From the NCBI RefSeq assembly GCF_024464655.1, contig NZ_JANHAV010000002.1:248001-312000 (forward strand): a stretch of DNA of 64,000 bases, written 5' to 3'. This DNA comes from Halobellus inordinatus (GTDB lineage: Archaea > Halobacteriota > Halobacteria > Halobacteriales > Haloferacaceae). A program made the position numbers and the translations under genes. Below the pieces are notes generated by a model, which had not been told where the DNA came from, ran no database searches, and saw only the letters and a list, made by a program, of their open reading frames with translations. Shown piece by piece: positions 54,921 through 63,854 of the stretch (its first letter is position 1; each line of letters opens with the position of its first letter).

Positions 54921-55146
54921 CGAAACCCACCTCCTCGGGATCGACGTTCATCCCGCGGTCCCACGCACCGCGCGCGAAGAGCGCGAATGCGAGCGACGCC
55001 AGTCCCATCCAACCGACGTGCCACCAGAGCCACACCGGCAGTCCGAGCCACGTGCTCGCGTCCCGCCAGAGGAACCACGGGATTGCGAACGTAACGAGGA
55101 CTGCGAAGACCCCAATCCACAGGTAATCTGTCTTCTGTTGCGTCAT
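54913..55146 (-). CDS. DUF3311-type small membrane subunit of the symporter
   Basis: A 77-residue protein with two hydrophobic helices (LWIGVFAVLVTFAIPWFLW and VWLWWHVGWMGLASLAFALF). DUF3311 proteins are regularly encoded just before SSS symporters and are thought to be small accessory subunits. An AT-rich AATATTTACATATAC box at about 55163-55182 lies some 25 bp upstream of the ATG. Confidence 0.85.
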   Translation of the reverse strand: MTQQKTDYLWIGVFAVLVTFAIPWFLWRDASTWLGLPVWLWWHVGWMGLASLAFALFARGAWDRGMNVDPEEVGFDG

Positions 55147-55508
55147 CGAATCTCACTCATCACTCAGTATATGTAAATATTGCTCTCCCAGATTCGATCT
55201 GGACTTGTGAAGAACATTTTTCTTCGTTGCCGGGGGGACGGTGGATTTCTAACGCCAAGGACGCTCTCTCTCTCGCTCCACTGTCACTCGATAGCCGGTG
55301 CTCGCGGCCGAGAGAGGGGCCTACCGAGCAAAAAGAGACGCTACGGCCGCCGAAACGGTTCTTCCGGACTCCTGTGAAAGGACAGAAAGGCGGCGTTATT
55401 CTCGGGTACGATAGATATTTGCCGAGAGCAGCCCATATATAAGCACGTCATCGGGTTTCCCATGACACGCACATCACCATCACCCCTCCATACCGGGGGA
55501 ATCCACCA
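55147..55508. other. Long intergenic region before dnaG, with dnaG promoter and mini-ORF
   Basis: A 362-bp region between divergent DUF3311 and dnaG. CATATATAAG at 55434-55443 is the probable dnaG TATA box. Counting 25 bp from it puts the transcript start near 55462, where an ATG begins a frame out of register with dnaG that overlaps its start. The central 150 bp contain CT-rich and AG-rich tracts but no recognised RNA. A purine-rich GGGGGA lies 8 nt before the dnaG ATG. Confidence 0.5.
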
Positions 55509-57152
55509 ATGGAAGACACGGAAAAATATCTCATCCACGCAGCGATCACCGCAGACGGCGTCGTGGAGCGCTCCGACGTCGTCGGGGCCATCTTCGGGCA
55601 GACCGAAGGGCTCCTCGGCGACGACCTGGACCTCCGCGACCTCCAGCAGTCGTCGAAAGTCGGCCGCATCGACGTCGAAATCGACTCGCAGAACGGTCAG
55701 TCGTTCGGGACCGTCACCATCGCGAGCAGCCTCGATCGGGTCAAGACGGCCATCCTCGCCGCCTCCCTCGAAACGATCACTCGCGTCGGTCCCTGCCGGG
55801 CCACCGTCGAGGTAACCGACATCGAAGACGTCCGGGAAGCAAAGCGCCGAGAAGTCGTCGAGCGCGCGAAGGAACTCCTCTCGGAGTCGTTCGACGAGAG
55901 CGTGATGTCCTCGACGGAGATCCTCGACGAGGTCAAAGAGAGCGTCCGCATCGAAGACATCAGCGAGTACGAGGGCCTCCCCGCCGGTCCGCACGTCGCC
56001 GACTCGGACGCCGTCATCGTCGTCGAGGGGCGCGCAGACGTGCTCACACTTCTCGGATACGGCATCAAGAACGCCATCGCAGTCGAGGGCACAAACGTCC
56101 CGGACGCCGTCGCCGACCTCACTAACCGGCGGAACACCACCGCCTTCTTCGACGGCGACCGAGGCGGGAAACTCATCCTCCGCGAACTCGCGCAGGTGGG
56201 CAACGTCGACCACGTCGCGTTCGCGCCCGAGGGCCGCTCCGTCGAGGATCTCAAGCGCCACGAGGTGTTCGCGGCCCTCCGTGATAAGGCCCCGGTCGAA
56301 TCCGTCGAACTGGAGGAGACATTCGAGTCGACGACTTCCGACGAAGCCGAGGCCGAGGCGAGCGTGGGCGGTGAGCGAACGGACCCTCGCGAGGGGTCGC
56401 CGACGACTGAGTCGGTGACCCCCGGCCCGGGAGCCCTGGACGCGGTGTCCGAGACGAAATACGACACCGCCGAAAGCTCGGGGGCCGACGTCGATCTATC
56501 CGACGCCTCGGCCGGTGACGTCGTCGCCGACGGAACCGCAGCTGACGGCGCGTCGCTCGAAAACGACCGCCCGAGACGGTGTACGCCGAGCGGTCCGATC
56601 GGTGAGCCGACAGCGTCCTCGACGAGCGATTCCGTCGCGGACGAGACCGCCGAAGGGGTCGGGACTGCCGAAACGACCGAGACTGCCGAAACGACCGAGA
56701 CCGCCGAAACGACCGAGACTGCTGACGCAGCGGCCGAGGAAGCCGAAGACATCGACGCGGTGTCGGACGCCGAGACGGAGACTGAACCGGACGCCGAGGC
56801 TGCTGACGCAACCGCCGAAGAAGCCGACGACGAGCCCGCTCGTCCCCAGTCGCTCAACGATCACGTCCGCGAGGTCATCGACGCCCAGAGCGGCACGATC
56901 CGCCTCCTCGACGACGACCTCGTCACTGTGACCGAGCAACCGGTCGACGACGCGTTCGACGTCATCGCCGACGCCGACCCCGCACCGTACGCGGCGGTCG
57001 TCGACGGGGAGTTCACGCAGCGCCTCCTCGACGTGGCGGCCCAGCGCGGCGTCGATCACGCCGTGGCCGCCTCGACCGGCGAGTTCGTCAAGAAACCGGT
57101 CGGCGTGCGACTGCTGACGGCCGATCAACTGGCCAACTCGGTCAGGAGCTGA
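55509..57152 (+). CDS. dnaG: Archaeal DnaG primase-like protein, exosome subunit
   Basis: A 547-residue DnaG. The N-terminus ([53 protein letters not shown]) is archaeal, and the TOPRIM domain has [30 protein letters not shown] and [15 protein letters not shown]. In archaea this protein binds the RNA exosome and helps degrade or tail RNA. Residues about 290-455 are acidic low complexity with four AETTET-like repeats encoded by an 18-bp DNA unit. The conserved C-terminal domain starts near [21 protein letters not shown]. Confidence 0.95.
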   Translation: MEDTEKYLIHAAITADGVVERSDVVGAIFGQTEGLLGDDLDLRDLQQSSKVGRIDVEIDSQNGQSFGTVTIASSLDRVKTAILAASLETITRVGPCRATVEVTDIEDVREAKRREVVERAKELLSESFDESVMSSTEILDEVKESVRIEDISEYEGLPAGPHVADSDAVIVVEGRADVLTLLGYGIKNAIAVEGTNVPDAVADLTNRRNTTAFFDGDRGGKLILRELAQVGNVDHVAFAPEGRSVEDLKRHEVFAALRDKAPVESVELEETFESTTSDEAEAEASVGGERTDPREGSPTTESVTPGPGALDAVSETKYDTAESSGADVDLSDASAGDVVADGTAADGASLENDRPRRCTPSGPIGEPTASSTSDSVADETAEGVGTAETTETAETTETAETTETADAAAEEAEDIDAVSDAETETEPDAEAADATAEEADDEPARPQSLNDHVREVIDAQSGTIRLLDDDLVTVTEQPVDDAFDVIADADPAPYAAVVDGEFTQRLLDVAAQRGVDHAVAASTGEFVKKPVGVRLLTADQLANSVRS

Positions 57153-57183
57153 ACGGTCACGAGTTCACCGAACGCAGGCGAGG

Positions 57184-57630
57184 TCACGGCTCGGCACCGT
57201 CGCGACCGACGTCGTAGGCGTAGACGACGGCGTCGGTCGCTTCACCGTTTTCTGCCTCGTAGAACTCCGGTCGGTGCTCGATCTCTCGAAAGCCGAGCGA
57301 TTCGTACAGCGACCGCGCCGGATCGTTGTCGGCGGCGACGACGAGGGTCACTCGCGTGCCCGGTGCCGAGCGCTCGATCGCCGCTTCGAGCAGTGCCCGC
57401 GCGTGTCCCTCGCGTCGATGCTCGGGATGGACGACCAGTTCCGCGAGGTGGGCGTCCTCTCCGTCGATGACGAGCAGGTAGCCGACGGGCCGGTCGTCGC
57501 TCTCGTCGACGGCGACGAGACACGTCCCGACGGCGGCGAACGAGGCGAGCAGTTCGGGTGCGGGCGCGTCGAGATACGACTGAAGCGTCGCGAGCGCCTG
57601 CGCGTCAGAGGGGCGCGCGGGACGGATCAC
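57184..57630 (-). CDS. GNAT N-acetyltransferase
   Basis: A 148-residue GNAT: IRPARPSDAQALATLQSYL start, LAELVVHPEHRREGHARALLEAAIERS with the acetyl-CoA loop, then LVVAADNDPARSLYESLGFREIEHRPEFY. RimI-like layout. Substrate unknown. It is 3 bp from the DUF92 gene on the same strand, so it is likely co-transcribed with it. Confidence 0.9.
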   Translation of the reverse strand: MIRPARPSDAQALATLQSYLDAPAPELLASFAAVGTCLVAVDESDDRPVGYLLVIDGEDAHLAELVVHPEHRREGHARALLEAAIERSAPGTRVTLVVAADNDPARSLYESLGFREIEHRPEFYEAENGEATDAVVYAYDVGRDGAEP

Positions 57631-57633
57631 GGC

Positions 57634-58938
57634 TCAGAACAGGACGAACGCGGCGAGGGTGCTGACGACCGCGCCGACGAGCGTCGCGACGAAGTTGACC
57701 GCCTCGTTGCCGAACTGCGGCCCTTCGACGGTCGCTCCCAGGACGCTGTCGGCGGTCATCCCGAGGAAGCCGCCGACCGTGACGACGGCAGCGCCAAGCA
57801 GCGTCACCTCCGGGAGGAGCGCGAGCGCGACGCCGCCGACGATGCCCGCGCCGAGGAGCCCGAACACCTCGCCCTGCCAGGTCACGCCGCCGTCGGTTCC
57901 CGGGGAGACGGGTTCGAGCGTCGTGATGAGCCGCGGGTCGTCGTAGAGGCCGCCGATCTCCGAGGAGAGCGTGTCGCTCAGTGCGGCCGCCATCGACCCG
58001 GCGAAGGCGAACTGAAAGAGCGTGCCGTCCACCGGCAGCGAGTGGCTGGCGGCGAAGCCGATCACGCAGACGAGCGCGACCGTGGCGTTTCCGAGGACGT
58101 TGCCGGTGCCGCGCGCGCCTTCGTTCTCCTCGGCGACGCCGCGGCGCTTCTTCTCCTCGTATTTAAATTTCGTCGAGAGCGCGCCGATGCCGAAGAAACT
58201 GATGAGCACGGCGAACCAGCCGAGGCCGCCGAAGACGATGACGAGGAGACCCAGCAGGACGCCCGAGAGCATTCCGGCGACCGAGGCGGCCCCGAGCGCG
58301 TAAGAGGCGTACCCGAGGAGGATCGTGACGCCGAGTGCGGCCGCCACGTCGACCGTCCCGACCGAGACCGCGAGCGCGTCGAACAGCCACAGCAGCAGGC
58401 CCGTCGAGAGCATCACCAGCGGATCGTCGCGCTCGAAGAGCATCTCACGGAAGAGCGCGGCGACCAGCGATCCGGCGACGGCGAGGAAGGCGAACCGCGG
58501 GGCGACGATCGGCGCGGCCGTCAGCGAGGCGACCGCGGCCTGTCCGGCGACGCCGGCGACGCTTCCGCCGATCACGAACCCGGCAGCTCCGAGGAACGGC
58601 TCGTCGGAGGTTTCGGCGACGAGTCGCTTGCCGAGGTTTCCGTACGCGAGGACTAACACGGCGGCGACGAACAGCGGGACCGGGAGTCCGATTTCGGTCG
58701 CGAGAATTGCGAGTCCGGCGGCCGCCAGCGCGAAGCCGGCGAGCCCGTTCAGCCGCCCCTCCCGTCTGTCGCTGGGGCGGGCGAACAACTCGAACAGCGG
58801 GCCGTCCGTGATCACGAACGCCGCAAAGAGCGCGACGGCGGCGAACGGGACGAACGCCGCCCGGCCGAGCACCGGCGCGGCAACCGCCATCGTCCCCACC
58901 AGGGCGAACCCGCTCGCCCGCCGGAGCGTCGATTGCAC
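57634..58938 (-). CDS. DUF92-family integral membrane protein
   Basis: A 434-residue protein with 11-12 membrane segments. The DUF92/TMEM19 core has AGSMAAALSDTLSSEIGGLY and PVSPGTDGGVTWQGEVFGLLGAGIVGG, with the conserved metal- or phosphate-binding-like DTLSSEIG and GTDGGVTWQGE. A related plant protein, VTE6, phosphorylates phytyl phosphate, so isoprenoid phosphate chemistry is a reasonable guess. Two cis-prenyltransferase homologues lie 1 kb away, in line with this. Confidence 0.85.
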   Translation of the reverse strand: MQSTLRRASGFALVGTMAVAAPVLGRAAFVPFAAVALFAAFVITDGPLFELFARPSDRREGRLNGLAGFALAAAGLAILATEIGLPVPLFVAAVLVLAYGNLGKRLVAETSDEPFLGAAGFVIGGSVAGVAGQAAVASLTAAPIVAPRFAFLAVAGSLVAALFREMLFERDDPLVMLSTGLLLWLFDALAVSVGTVDVAAALGVTILLGYASYALGAASVAGMLSGVLLGLLVIVFGGLGWFAVLISFFGIGALSTKFKYEEKKRRGVAEENEGARGTGNVLGNATVALVCVIGFAASHSLPVDGTLFQFAFAGSMAAALSDTLSSEIGGLYDDPRLITTLEPVSPGTDGGVTWQGEVFGLLGAGIVGGVALALLPEVTLLGAAVVTVGGFLGMTADSVLGATVEGPQFGNEAVNFVATLVGAVVSTLAAFVLF

Positions 58939-59029
58939 ACCCCCGGATACCCCCGACGCGCACTTAACCCTCCCGACATCGGGTGTGGTACTGCGTCGAC
59001 GTCGCGGTCGTACCCCCGACTTGAACCCG

Positions 59030-59773
59030 TTAGAGTGTCGTCGTCACCTGTTCGGCGCTCGCGATCTCCGGGATGATCACCTCGTCGGCTCCGGCGCGGC
59101 GAGCGAGCGGTTCGTACATCTCGTCGCCGACCCGAACGACCAGTCGCACGGTCGGCGCGATCTGGCTCGCGGCCATCGCGATCTGGATGTTCGCGTTCGA
59201 GTCGTCGATCGCGCCGACGACGGTCGAGGCCTGCTTGACGCCGGCATCAGTCAGGGTCTCCTCACGCCGCGCGTCGCCCTGGATTGCGAGGATCTCGTCG
59301 TCGAGCGCGCGCTGGAACGGGGCGTTCTCCTGCTCGATCACGACGACGTCCGTTTCGGCGTCCTGCATCGATTGAGCGACCGTCTTCCCGAACGTGCCGT
59401 ATCCGCAAATGATGATGTGCCCGTGCAACTCGTCGACCGTCCGTTCGATTTGCATCTCTTTCAGCTCCGTCTGAATCTGTCCGCCGAACGCGGCCGAGAA
59501 GACCGTCTCGCCGATCCACAATCCGGCGACGACGAGTCCCGACAGCACGACGACCGCGTATCCTTTCACCAGCGTCTCCGGCCCCTCGTGCGCCTGAAAG
59601 TGGAGTTCGATGCTCGTCGGGTCCAGCAACCAAAAGAGCGCGTCGACGATGCCGATGCCGCCGAGCGAACTGAACCCGGCGACGCCGACCGCGACGACGC
59701 CTCCAAAAGCCGCTACCGGACGCAGCAGATACCGCAACAGCGGTCGCTGCAGCACCTCTCCGAGTGGGTTCAT
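59030..59773 (-). CDS. TrkA-N (RCK) domain membrane protein, channel-like
   Basis: A 247-residue protein with two N-terminal hydrophobic helices (about 15-35 and 65-95) and a cytoplasmic NAD-binding RCK domain (HIIICGYGTFGKTVAQSMQDAETDVVVIEQ, ILAIQGDARREETLTDAGVKQASTVVGA). The GYGTFG is the Rossmann glycine loop, not a potassium filter. Between the helices no TxGYG selectivity filter is seen, so it may be a regulatory or modified channel subunit. Confidence 0.85.
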   Translation of the reverse strand: MNPLGEVLQRPLLRYLLRPVAAFGGVVAVGVAGFSSLGGIGIVDALFWLLDPTSIELHFQAHEGPETLVKGYAVVVLSGLVVAGLWIGETVFSAAFGGQIQTELKEMQIERTVDELHGHIIICGYGTFGKTVAQSMQDAETDVVVIEQENAPFQRALDDEILAIQGDARREETLTDAGVKQASTVVGAIDDSNANIQIAMAASQIAPTVRLVVRVGDEMYEPLARRAGADEVIIPEIASAEQVTTTL

Positions 59774-59981
59774 CGGGCGTGGATCCCCCGAACTGCTATT
59801 CGCGTAAATTCAGATTGATTCACTATCGTTCGCATTCCTATTTGCTTCCGCGATTTATCCGCAAATCACCGTGCATACTTAAACATAATAGGGCTTACTC
59901 AAACATCATTAATTGCTATACTTCAATCCGCGTTGCGGGCGAACCCGGAGGCATATATCGCTCCGGGGCGCACGCTCTCGC
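59774..59981. other. AT-rich intergenic region with promoter of the short cis-prenyltransferase homologue
   Basis: A 208-bp stretch, the most AT-rich of its length here, between divergent genes. CATATATCG at 59952-59959 is about 27 bp before the GTG at 59982. TTAAACATAATAGG around 59880 and TAATTGCTATAC around 59908 are further AT-rich patches of unknown use. No coding frame is credible. Confidence 0.5.
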
Positions 59982-60590
59982 GTGGGACTGTACGATCGCT
60001 ATCTCGCCCTCCGCCACCGACTCCACGACGCCGACCCGCCCGCACACGTCGCCGTCGTGATCACCGAGCGCGACCTCTTAGAGCAAGGCGCCTACGAGAC
60101 GCTCTCGGAGTTTCTCGGGTGGGCCTTCGAGTACGGCGCCGAGCGCGTCACGATTTCGGTGAGCGTCCTCGACGAGGCCGTCGTGCCGACGCTGGAACGC
60201 GAACTGCGGACCGTCGACGGCCCCCGCCCGGTCGCCGTCCGCGGGCCGGGCGACACCGAACGCGCCGACGCACCGATCCGGATCAACATCGGCCTAGGAG
60301 GAAAGCGCGAGTTCGCCGCCGCCGTGCAGGGCATCGCCGAATCGGTCGACTCGGGCGACCTCGATCCCGAGTCGGTCGACGCCGAACAGATCGAGGACCG
60401 ACTCGTCTTCGACGACGAACCCGACCTCCTCATCAAGACCGGCGCCGAGCGGCTCTCGGACTTTCTCATCTGGCAGTCCGTCTACTCGGAACTGTACTTC
60501 ACCGACGTGAACTGGCGTGATTTCCGCCGCCGGGACTACCTCAGGGCCGTCCTCGACTACCAGAATCGGCAGCGACGGTTCGGTCGCTGA
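59982..60590 (+). CDS. Cis-prenyltransferase homologue lacking the catalytic DGN motif
   Basis: A 202-residue protein starting at a GTG ([36 protein letters not shown]). The C-terminus [33 protein letters not shown] is clearly of the undecaprenyl diphosphate synthase family and even closer to the bacterial pattern than the UppS next door. At the N-terminus, where active enzymes have IxDGNRR, it has VVITERD, so the key aspartate and the phosphate-binding residues are missing. It is about 110 residues shorter than that neighbour. It is convergent with uppS. Confidence 0.82.
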   Translation: MGLYDRYLALRHRLHDADPPAHVAVVITERDLLEQGAYETLSEFLGWAFEYGAERVTISVSVLDEAVVPTLERELRTVDGPRPVAVRGPGDTERADAPIRINIGLGGKREFAAAVQGIAESVDSGDLDPESVDAEQIEDRLVFDDEPDLLIKTGAERLSDFLIWQSVYSELYFTDVNWRDFRRRDYLRAVLDYQNRQRRFGR

Positions 60591-60631
60591 CTGCGCGCCG
60601 GCCGACCGCTGATCGTGCGTCGATTCGGCCG

Positions 60632-61573
60632 TCAATCGGCGCGCTCGACCGGCTCGGACCCACGCTGGCGCTCCAGTTCGGCAGACACCTCGCGCGCGCC
60701 TGCGGAGGGGAGTTGGCCTCGGAGCCGCGTGGCGACGGCCTTCGCGTCGGCGAGTTCGGTCTCGGTGACAGCGCGGAGGAGCGCGACCGCGCGTTCCGTT
60801 CGCGACTGCCGCCAGGACTGCTCGCGCGACTCGTACGTGCGGAGGCCGCGCAGGAAGTCGACCTTCGAGAACTCCGGCCAGTAGGGCGCACAGAAGTAGA
60901 CGGCGGCTTCGTTGCCGTTGGCGTGCCACGGCAGGAAGTTCGAGGTCCGCTCGTCGCCGCCGGTCCGGATGATCAGGTCGACGTCCCGCGTGGTGTGCTT
61001 CGCGAGCCGCCGCTCGACGGCGTCGACGTCGACGTCCTCGGGGTCGAGGTCGCCGGCGGCGACCTCGCGGGCGACCTCTCTGGCCGCGCCGAGCAGTTCC
61101 GAGCGGCCGCCGTACGCGAGCGCGATGTTGAGTCGAAGCTGGTCGTAGTCGGCCGTTCGCGACTCTGCGTAGTCGACGGCGTCGCGGACGCGCTCGGGGA
61201 GTTCGTCGACGTCGCCGATCGCGCCGATCCGAACGCCGTTCTCGTGGACGCGGTCGGAGTCGGCGAACTCGTGGAGTTTCGACTCCAGCAGATCGAAGAG
61301 CGGCTCCAACTCCCCGTCGGGGCGCTCGAAGTTCTCCGTCGAGAAGGCATACAGCGTCAGCTCCTCGATTCCGAGGTCGTCGCACCACTCCAGGACGCGC
61401 TCGGTGGTCTTCGCCCCCTCGCGGTGCCCGTCGGGAGCGTCGTCGCCGCGTTCGCGGGCGTACCGGCGGTTGCCGTCCTGGATGATCGCGACGTGAGTCG
61501 GCGCGACGTCGAGCTGTCGCCGGAGCATTCGCTCGTACGCGTCGGTGAACCGTCGACGGAGCCAATTCGACAT
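60632..61573 (-). CDS. uppS: Cis-prenyltransferase (polyprenyl diphosphate synthase)
   Basis: A 313-residue enzyme. VAIIQDGNRRYARERGDDAPDGHREGAKTTERVLEWCDDLGI has the catalytic aspartate in DGNRR and the histidine in GHREGA. LTLYAFSTENFERP and DLIIRTGGDERTSNFLPWHANGNEAAVYFCAPYWPEF follow. It makes long-chain polyprenyl diphosphate, the lipid carrier for N-glycosylation. The ATG at 61573 (MSNWLRRRF) is used; a GTG-type upstream start would add four residues. The C-terminal 60 residues are an added charged region. Confidence 0.92.
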   Translation of the reverse strand: MSNWLRRRFTDAYERMLRRQLDVAPTHVAIIQDGNRRYARERGDDAPDGHREGAKTTERVLEWCDDLGIEELTLYAFSTENFERPDGELEPLFDLLESKLHEFADSDRVHENGVRIGAIGDVDELPERVRDAVDYAESRTADYDQLRLNIALAYGGRSELLGAAREVAREVAAGDLDPEDVDVDAVERRLAKHTTRDVDLIIRTGGDERTSNFLPWHANGNEAAVYFCAPYWPEFSKVDFLRGLRTYESREQSWRQSRTERAVALLRAVTETELADAKAVATRLRGQLPSAGAREVSAELERQRGSEPVERAD

Positions 61574-61724
61574 ATCTGGGTTCACTCCGCCCTCGGGTAT
61601 GTGTCTTTTCGTTGTCCACCCCCGATAGCGTCCCGTTCAGCCGGCAGATTCACAGGCCGACCTCCCGACCGACGCCGCTCGCGGATGCGACACGGTTTTG
61701 CCGGGTCCCGAAGAAGCGACTGGT

Positions 61725-63107
61725 ATGATCGGGAGACAGTTCCTCCGCGAGAACCCCGAGGCGGTTCGCGCGGCTCTGGAACAGAAGGGCGTCGAGGACG
61801 TCGATCTCGACTCCGTCCTCGCAATCGACGAGGAGTGGCGGGAGCTCAAACAGCGCGGCGACGACCTGCGACACGAACGCAACCAGATCTCCTCGAAGAT
61901 CGGCGATCTGAAGGCCGAAGGCAACGAGGAGGAGGCCCAGGAAGCCATCGAGCGCTCCCAGGAGCTGAAAGCGGAACTCGAAGAGATCGAGGAACGCGCC
62001 GACGAACTCGAAGCCGAACTCGAAGCGGCGCTCCTAGAGATCCCGCAGATCCCCGACGACGACGTCCCGATCGGCGACGACGAGTCCGAGAACGTCGAAC
62101 GCCGTCGCGAAGGCTTCGACGACTTGCGGAGCCTCCCCGAGGAGGTCGTCCCTCACTACGACCTCGGCGAGGAACTGGAGATCCTCGACTTCCAGCGCGG
62201 CGCGAAAGTGACTGGTGGCGGCTTCTACTTCACGAAGGGCGACGGCGCGCGACTCGAACACGCCCTGGTCCAGTTTATGCTCGACGTCCACCGCGAGCAG
62301 GGCTACACCGACGTCTTCCCGCCGATCCCGGTCAACTCCCGGTCGATGATCGGCACCGGCCAGTTCCCGAAGTTCACCGAGGACGCCTACCGCATCGGCG
62401 GGGCGAACGAGGACCCGTGGGACGACGACGACCTCTGGCTCTGCCCGACCGCGGAGGTCCCGGTGACGAATATGTACCGCGACGAGATCCTCCTCGACGA
62501 CGACCTCCCGCTGAAAGTGCAGGCGTACACGCCGAACTTCCGGCGCGAGGCGGGCGAACACGGCACCGAAACCCGCGGTATCGTTCGCGTCCACCAGTTC
62601 AACAAGGTGGAGATGGTGAACTTCGTCCGACCCGACGAGAGCGAGGAGCGCTTCGAGGGCCTCGTCGACGAGGCCGAGGAGGTCCTCCGCCGACTCGAAC
62701 TCCCGTACCGCATCCTGGAGATGTGTACGGGCGACCTCGGCTTCACTCAGCGGAAGAAGTACGATCTCGAAGTGTGGGCACCCGGCGACGATATGGAAGA
62801 CGGCCCCGCAGAGGGCGGCCGCTGGCTCGAAGTCTCCTCGGTCTCGAACTTCGGCGCGTTCCAGGCGCGCCGGGCCGGCCTGCGCTACCGTCCCGAACGC
62901 CACGAATCGGCCGACTACCTCCACACGCTGAACGGTTCGGGGCTCGCAATCCCCCGCGTGATGGTCGCCATCCTCGAATACTATCAGAACGACGACGGCA
63001 CCGTGACCGTCCCCGAGCCGCTCCGTCCGTATATGGGAGGTACTGAGGTCATCGAGGGTCACGAACCGGTCGGCGAGTCGGCCGTCGGCGCTGGCAAGCG
63101 CGAGTGA
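61725..63107 (+). CDS. serS: Seryl-tRNA synthetase
   Basis: A 460-residue bacterial-type SerRS. The N-terminal coiled-coil arm (residues 30-110) with heptads in ELKQRGDDLRHERNQISSKIGDL is present. Motif 2 TPNFRREAGEHGTETRGIVRVHQFNKVEMV and motif 3 LNGSGLAIPRVMVAILE are clear. The ATG at 61725 with a GTTTTGCCGG box 28 bp upstream is preferred over the in-frame start at 61698. It is followed by a compound mini-element 20 bp downstream. Confidence 0.96.
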   Translation: MIGRQFLRENPEAVRAALEQKGVEDVDLDSVLAIDEEWRELKQRGDDLRHERNQISSKIGDLKAEGNEEEAQEAIERSQELKAELEEIEERADELEAELEAALLEIPQIPDDDVPIGDDESENVERRREGFDDLRSLPEEVVPHYDLGEELEILDFQRGAKVTGGGFYFTKGDGARLEHALVQFMLDVHREQGYTDVFPPIPVNSRSMIGTGQFPKFTEDAYRIGGANEDPWDDDDLWLCPTAEVPVTNMYRDEILLDDDLPLKVQAYTPNFRREAGEHGTETRGIVRVHQFNKVEMVNFVRPDESEERFEGLVDEAEEVLRRLELPYRILEMCTGDLGFTQRKKYDLEVWAPGDDMEDGPAEGGRWLEVSSVSNFGAFQARRAGLRYRPERHESADYLHTLNGSGLAIPRVMVAILEYYQNDDGTVTVPEPLRPYMGGTEVIEGHEPVGESAVGAGKRE

Positions 63108-63126
63108 CCGGCCATCTGCGACCGAA

Positions 63127-63293
63127 CTATAGTAGCGTTTGCAAGTCTTCACGCACTGAATCGCACGCAGTCGTGCGATTGGCTGTGTAATCATAGGGAT
63201 TATCGTAACTGTTCGGAGATTCTCGCCGTACCGTCCGGCGAGAAATCTACGAGGACTTACGATAGTCCCTATCAGTTGCAAACGCTACTATAG
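63127..63293. mobile_element. Family A palindromic mini-element, copy 3, split by a family B copy
   Basis: Ends are CTATAGTAGCGTTTGCAA and TTGCAAACGCTACTATAG, a perfect 18-bp terminal inverted repeat. The inner hairpin AATCGCACG-cagt-CGTGCGATT is perfect. Without the inserted element and its 3-bp duplication the length is 86 bp, equal to the other copies. It lies 20 bp after the serS stop. Confidence 0.92.
63194..63271 (+). mobile_element. Family B palindromic mini-element, copy 3, nested, duplication TCA
   Basis: A 78-bp copy inside the family A element at 63127. Target duplication TCA at 63191-63193 and 63272-63274; the uninterrupted family A copy at 39929 shows ATCAGTT at the matching site. 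Four substitutions separate it from copy 1. The nesting orders the two: family A arrived first. Confidence 0.93.
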
Positions 63294-63412
63294 CCTCGAT
63301 TGCCCGTTCTTGGCATCATAACGTCTCGTTAACGTCGACACCCGGCTGAACTGGGCTAAATCCGGACGCACTGTCGCGCCGTTTCTTGGGATCGACAGCG
63401 GTAGTCCCTGCT

Positions 63413-63712
63413 ATGACCGATCGATCCGGACACAGACTGGGCGCGACCGACTGGGAGTTGATCGCCCGTCACGACTTCGGGGGCACGCAGGAACTCGATG
63501 CGACGATTGTCGGCGCGCTCGGTGAGGACGGCTGCTGGGACGGAGCGCCGCTCTACACCGCCGCCGACACCGAACGCGCCGAGCAGTTCCTCGCGTCCGT
63601 CGACGGCGACGACGCGCGCGTCGTCTTCACTGTCGCGGGCCACACCGTCCGCGTGTCGGCAGACGGCACCGTCGAGGTGCAGGCGACAGACGGTGGACCA
63701 CGAGAGGCCTGA
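63413..63712 (+). CDS. HalOD1-like small output-domain protein
   Basis: A 99-residue protein. DWELIARHDFGGTQELDATIVGAL...APLYTAADTERAEQFLAS and ARVVFTVAGHTVRVSADGTVEVQ match the haloarchaeal output domain HalOD1 pattern, a presumed signalling domain found alone or fused to response regulators. It starts at ATG 63413. A family C mini-element begins at its stop codon. Confidence 0.75.
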   Translation: MTDRSGHRLGATDWELIARHDFGGTQELDATIVGALGEDGCWDGAPLYTAADTERAEQFLASVDGDDARVVFTVAGHTVRVSADGTVEVQATDGGPREA

Positions 63713-63791
63713 TACTGTCGGACAGCAGTTCGTGAATCATTTTGGCACCCACGGGGTGCCGAAAATTTTCACATAGTTCTGCCCGACAGTA
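63713..63791 (+). mobile_element. Family C palindromic mini-element, copy 2, duplicating a TGA stop codon
   Basis: A 79-bp copy, about 85% alike with the one at 25794. The inner hairpin GGCACCC-acg-GGGTGCC is perfect. TGA flanks it at 63710-63712 and 63792-63794, the left being the stop of the HalOD1-like gene. The terminal repeats have two changes relative to copy 1 (GGACAGCA on the left, TTCTGCCC on the right). Confidence 0.9.
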
Positions 63792-63854
63792 TGACCCCCG
63801 CGACGTCGCGGCCGTGACGAACGCCTTTTCTCCGCTGCGCTCGTCGGATCGGAC

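Noticed and set aside
57274-58656. Plus-strand frame of 460 codons
   Set aside because: Opposite the GNAT and DUF92 genes, composed almost entirely of charged residues in codon-shadow pattern.
58939-59029. Possible tRNA end (GACTTGAACCCG)
   Set aside because: No cloverleaf could be built around it; the remaining gap is too short and unstructured.
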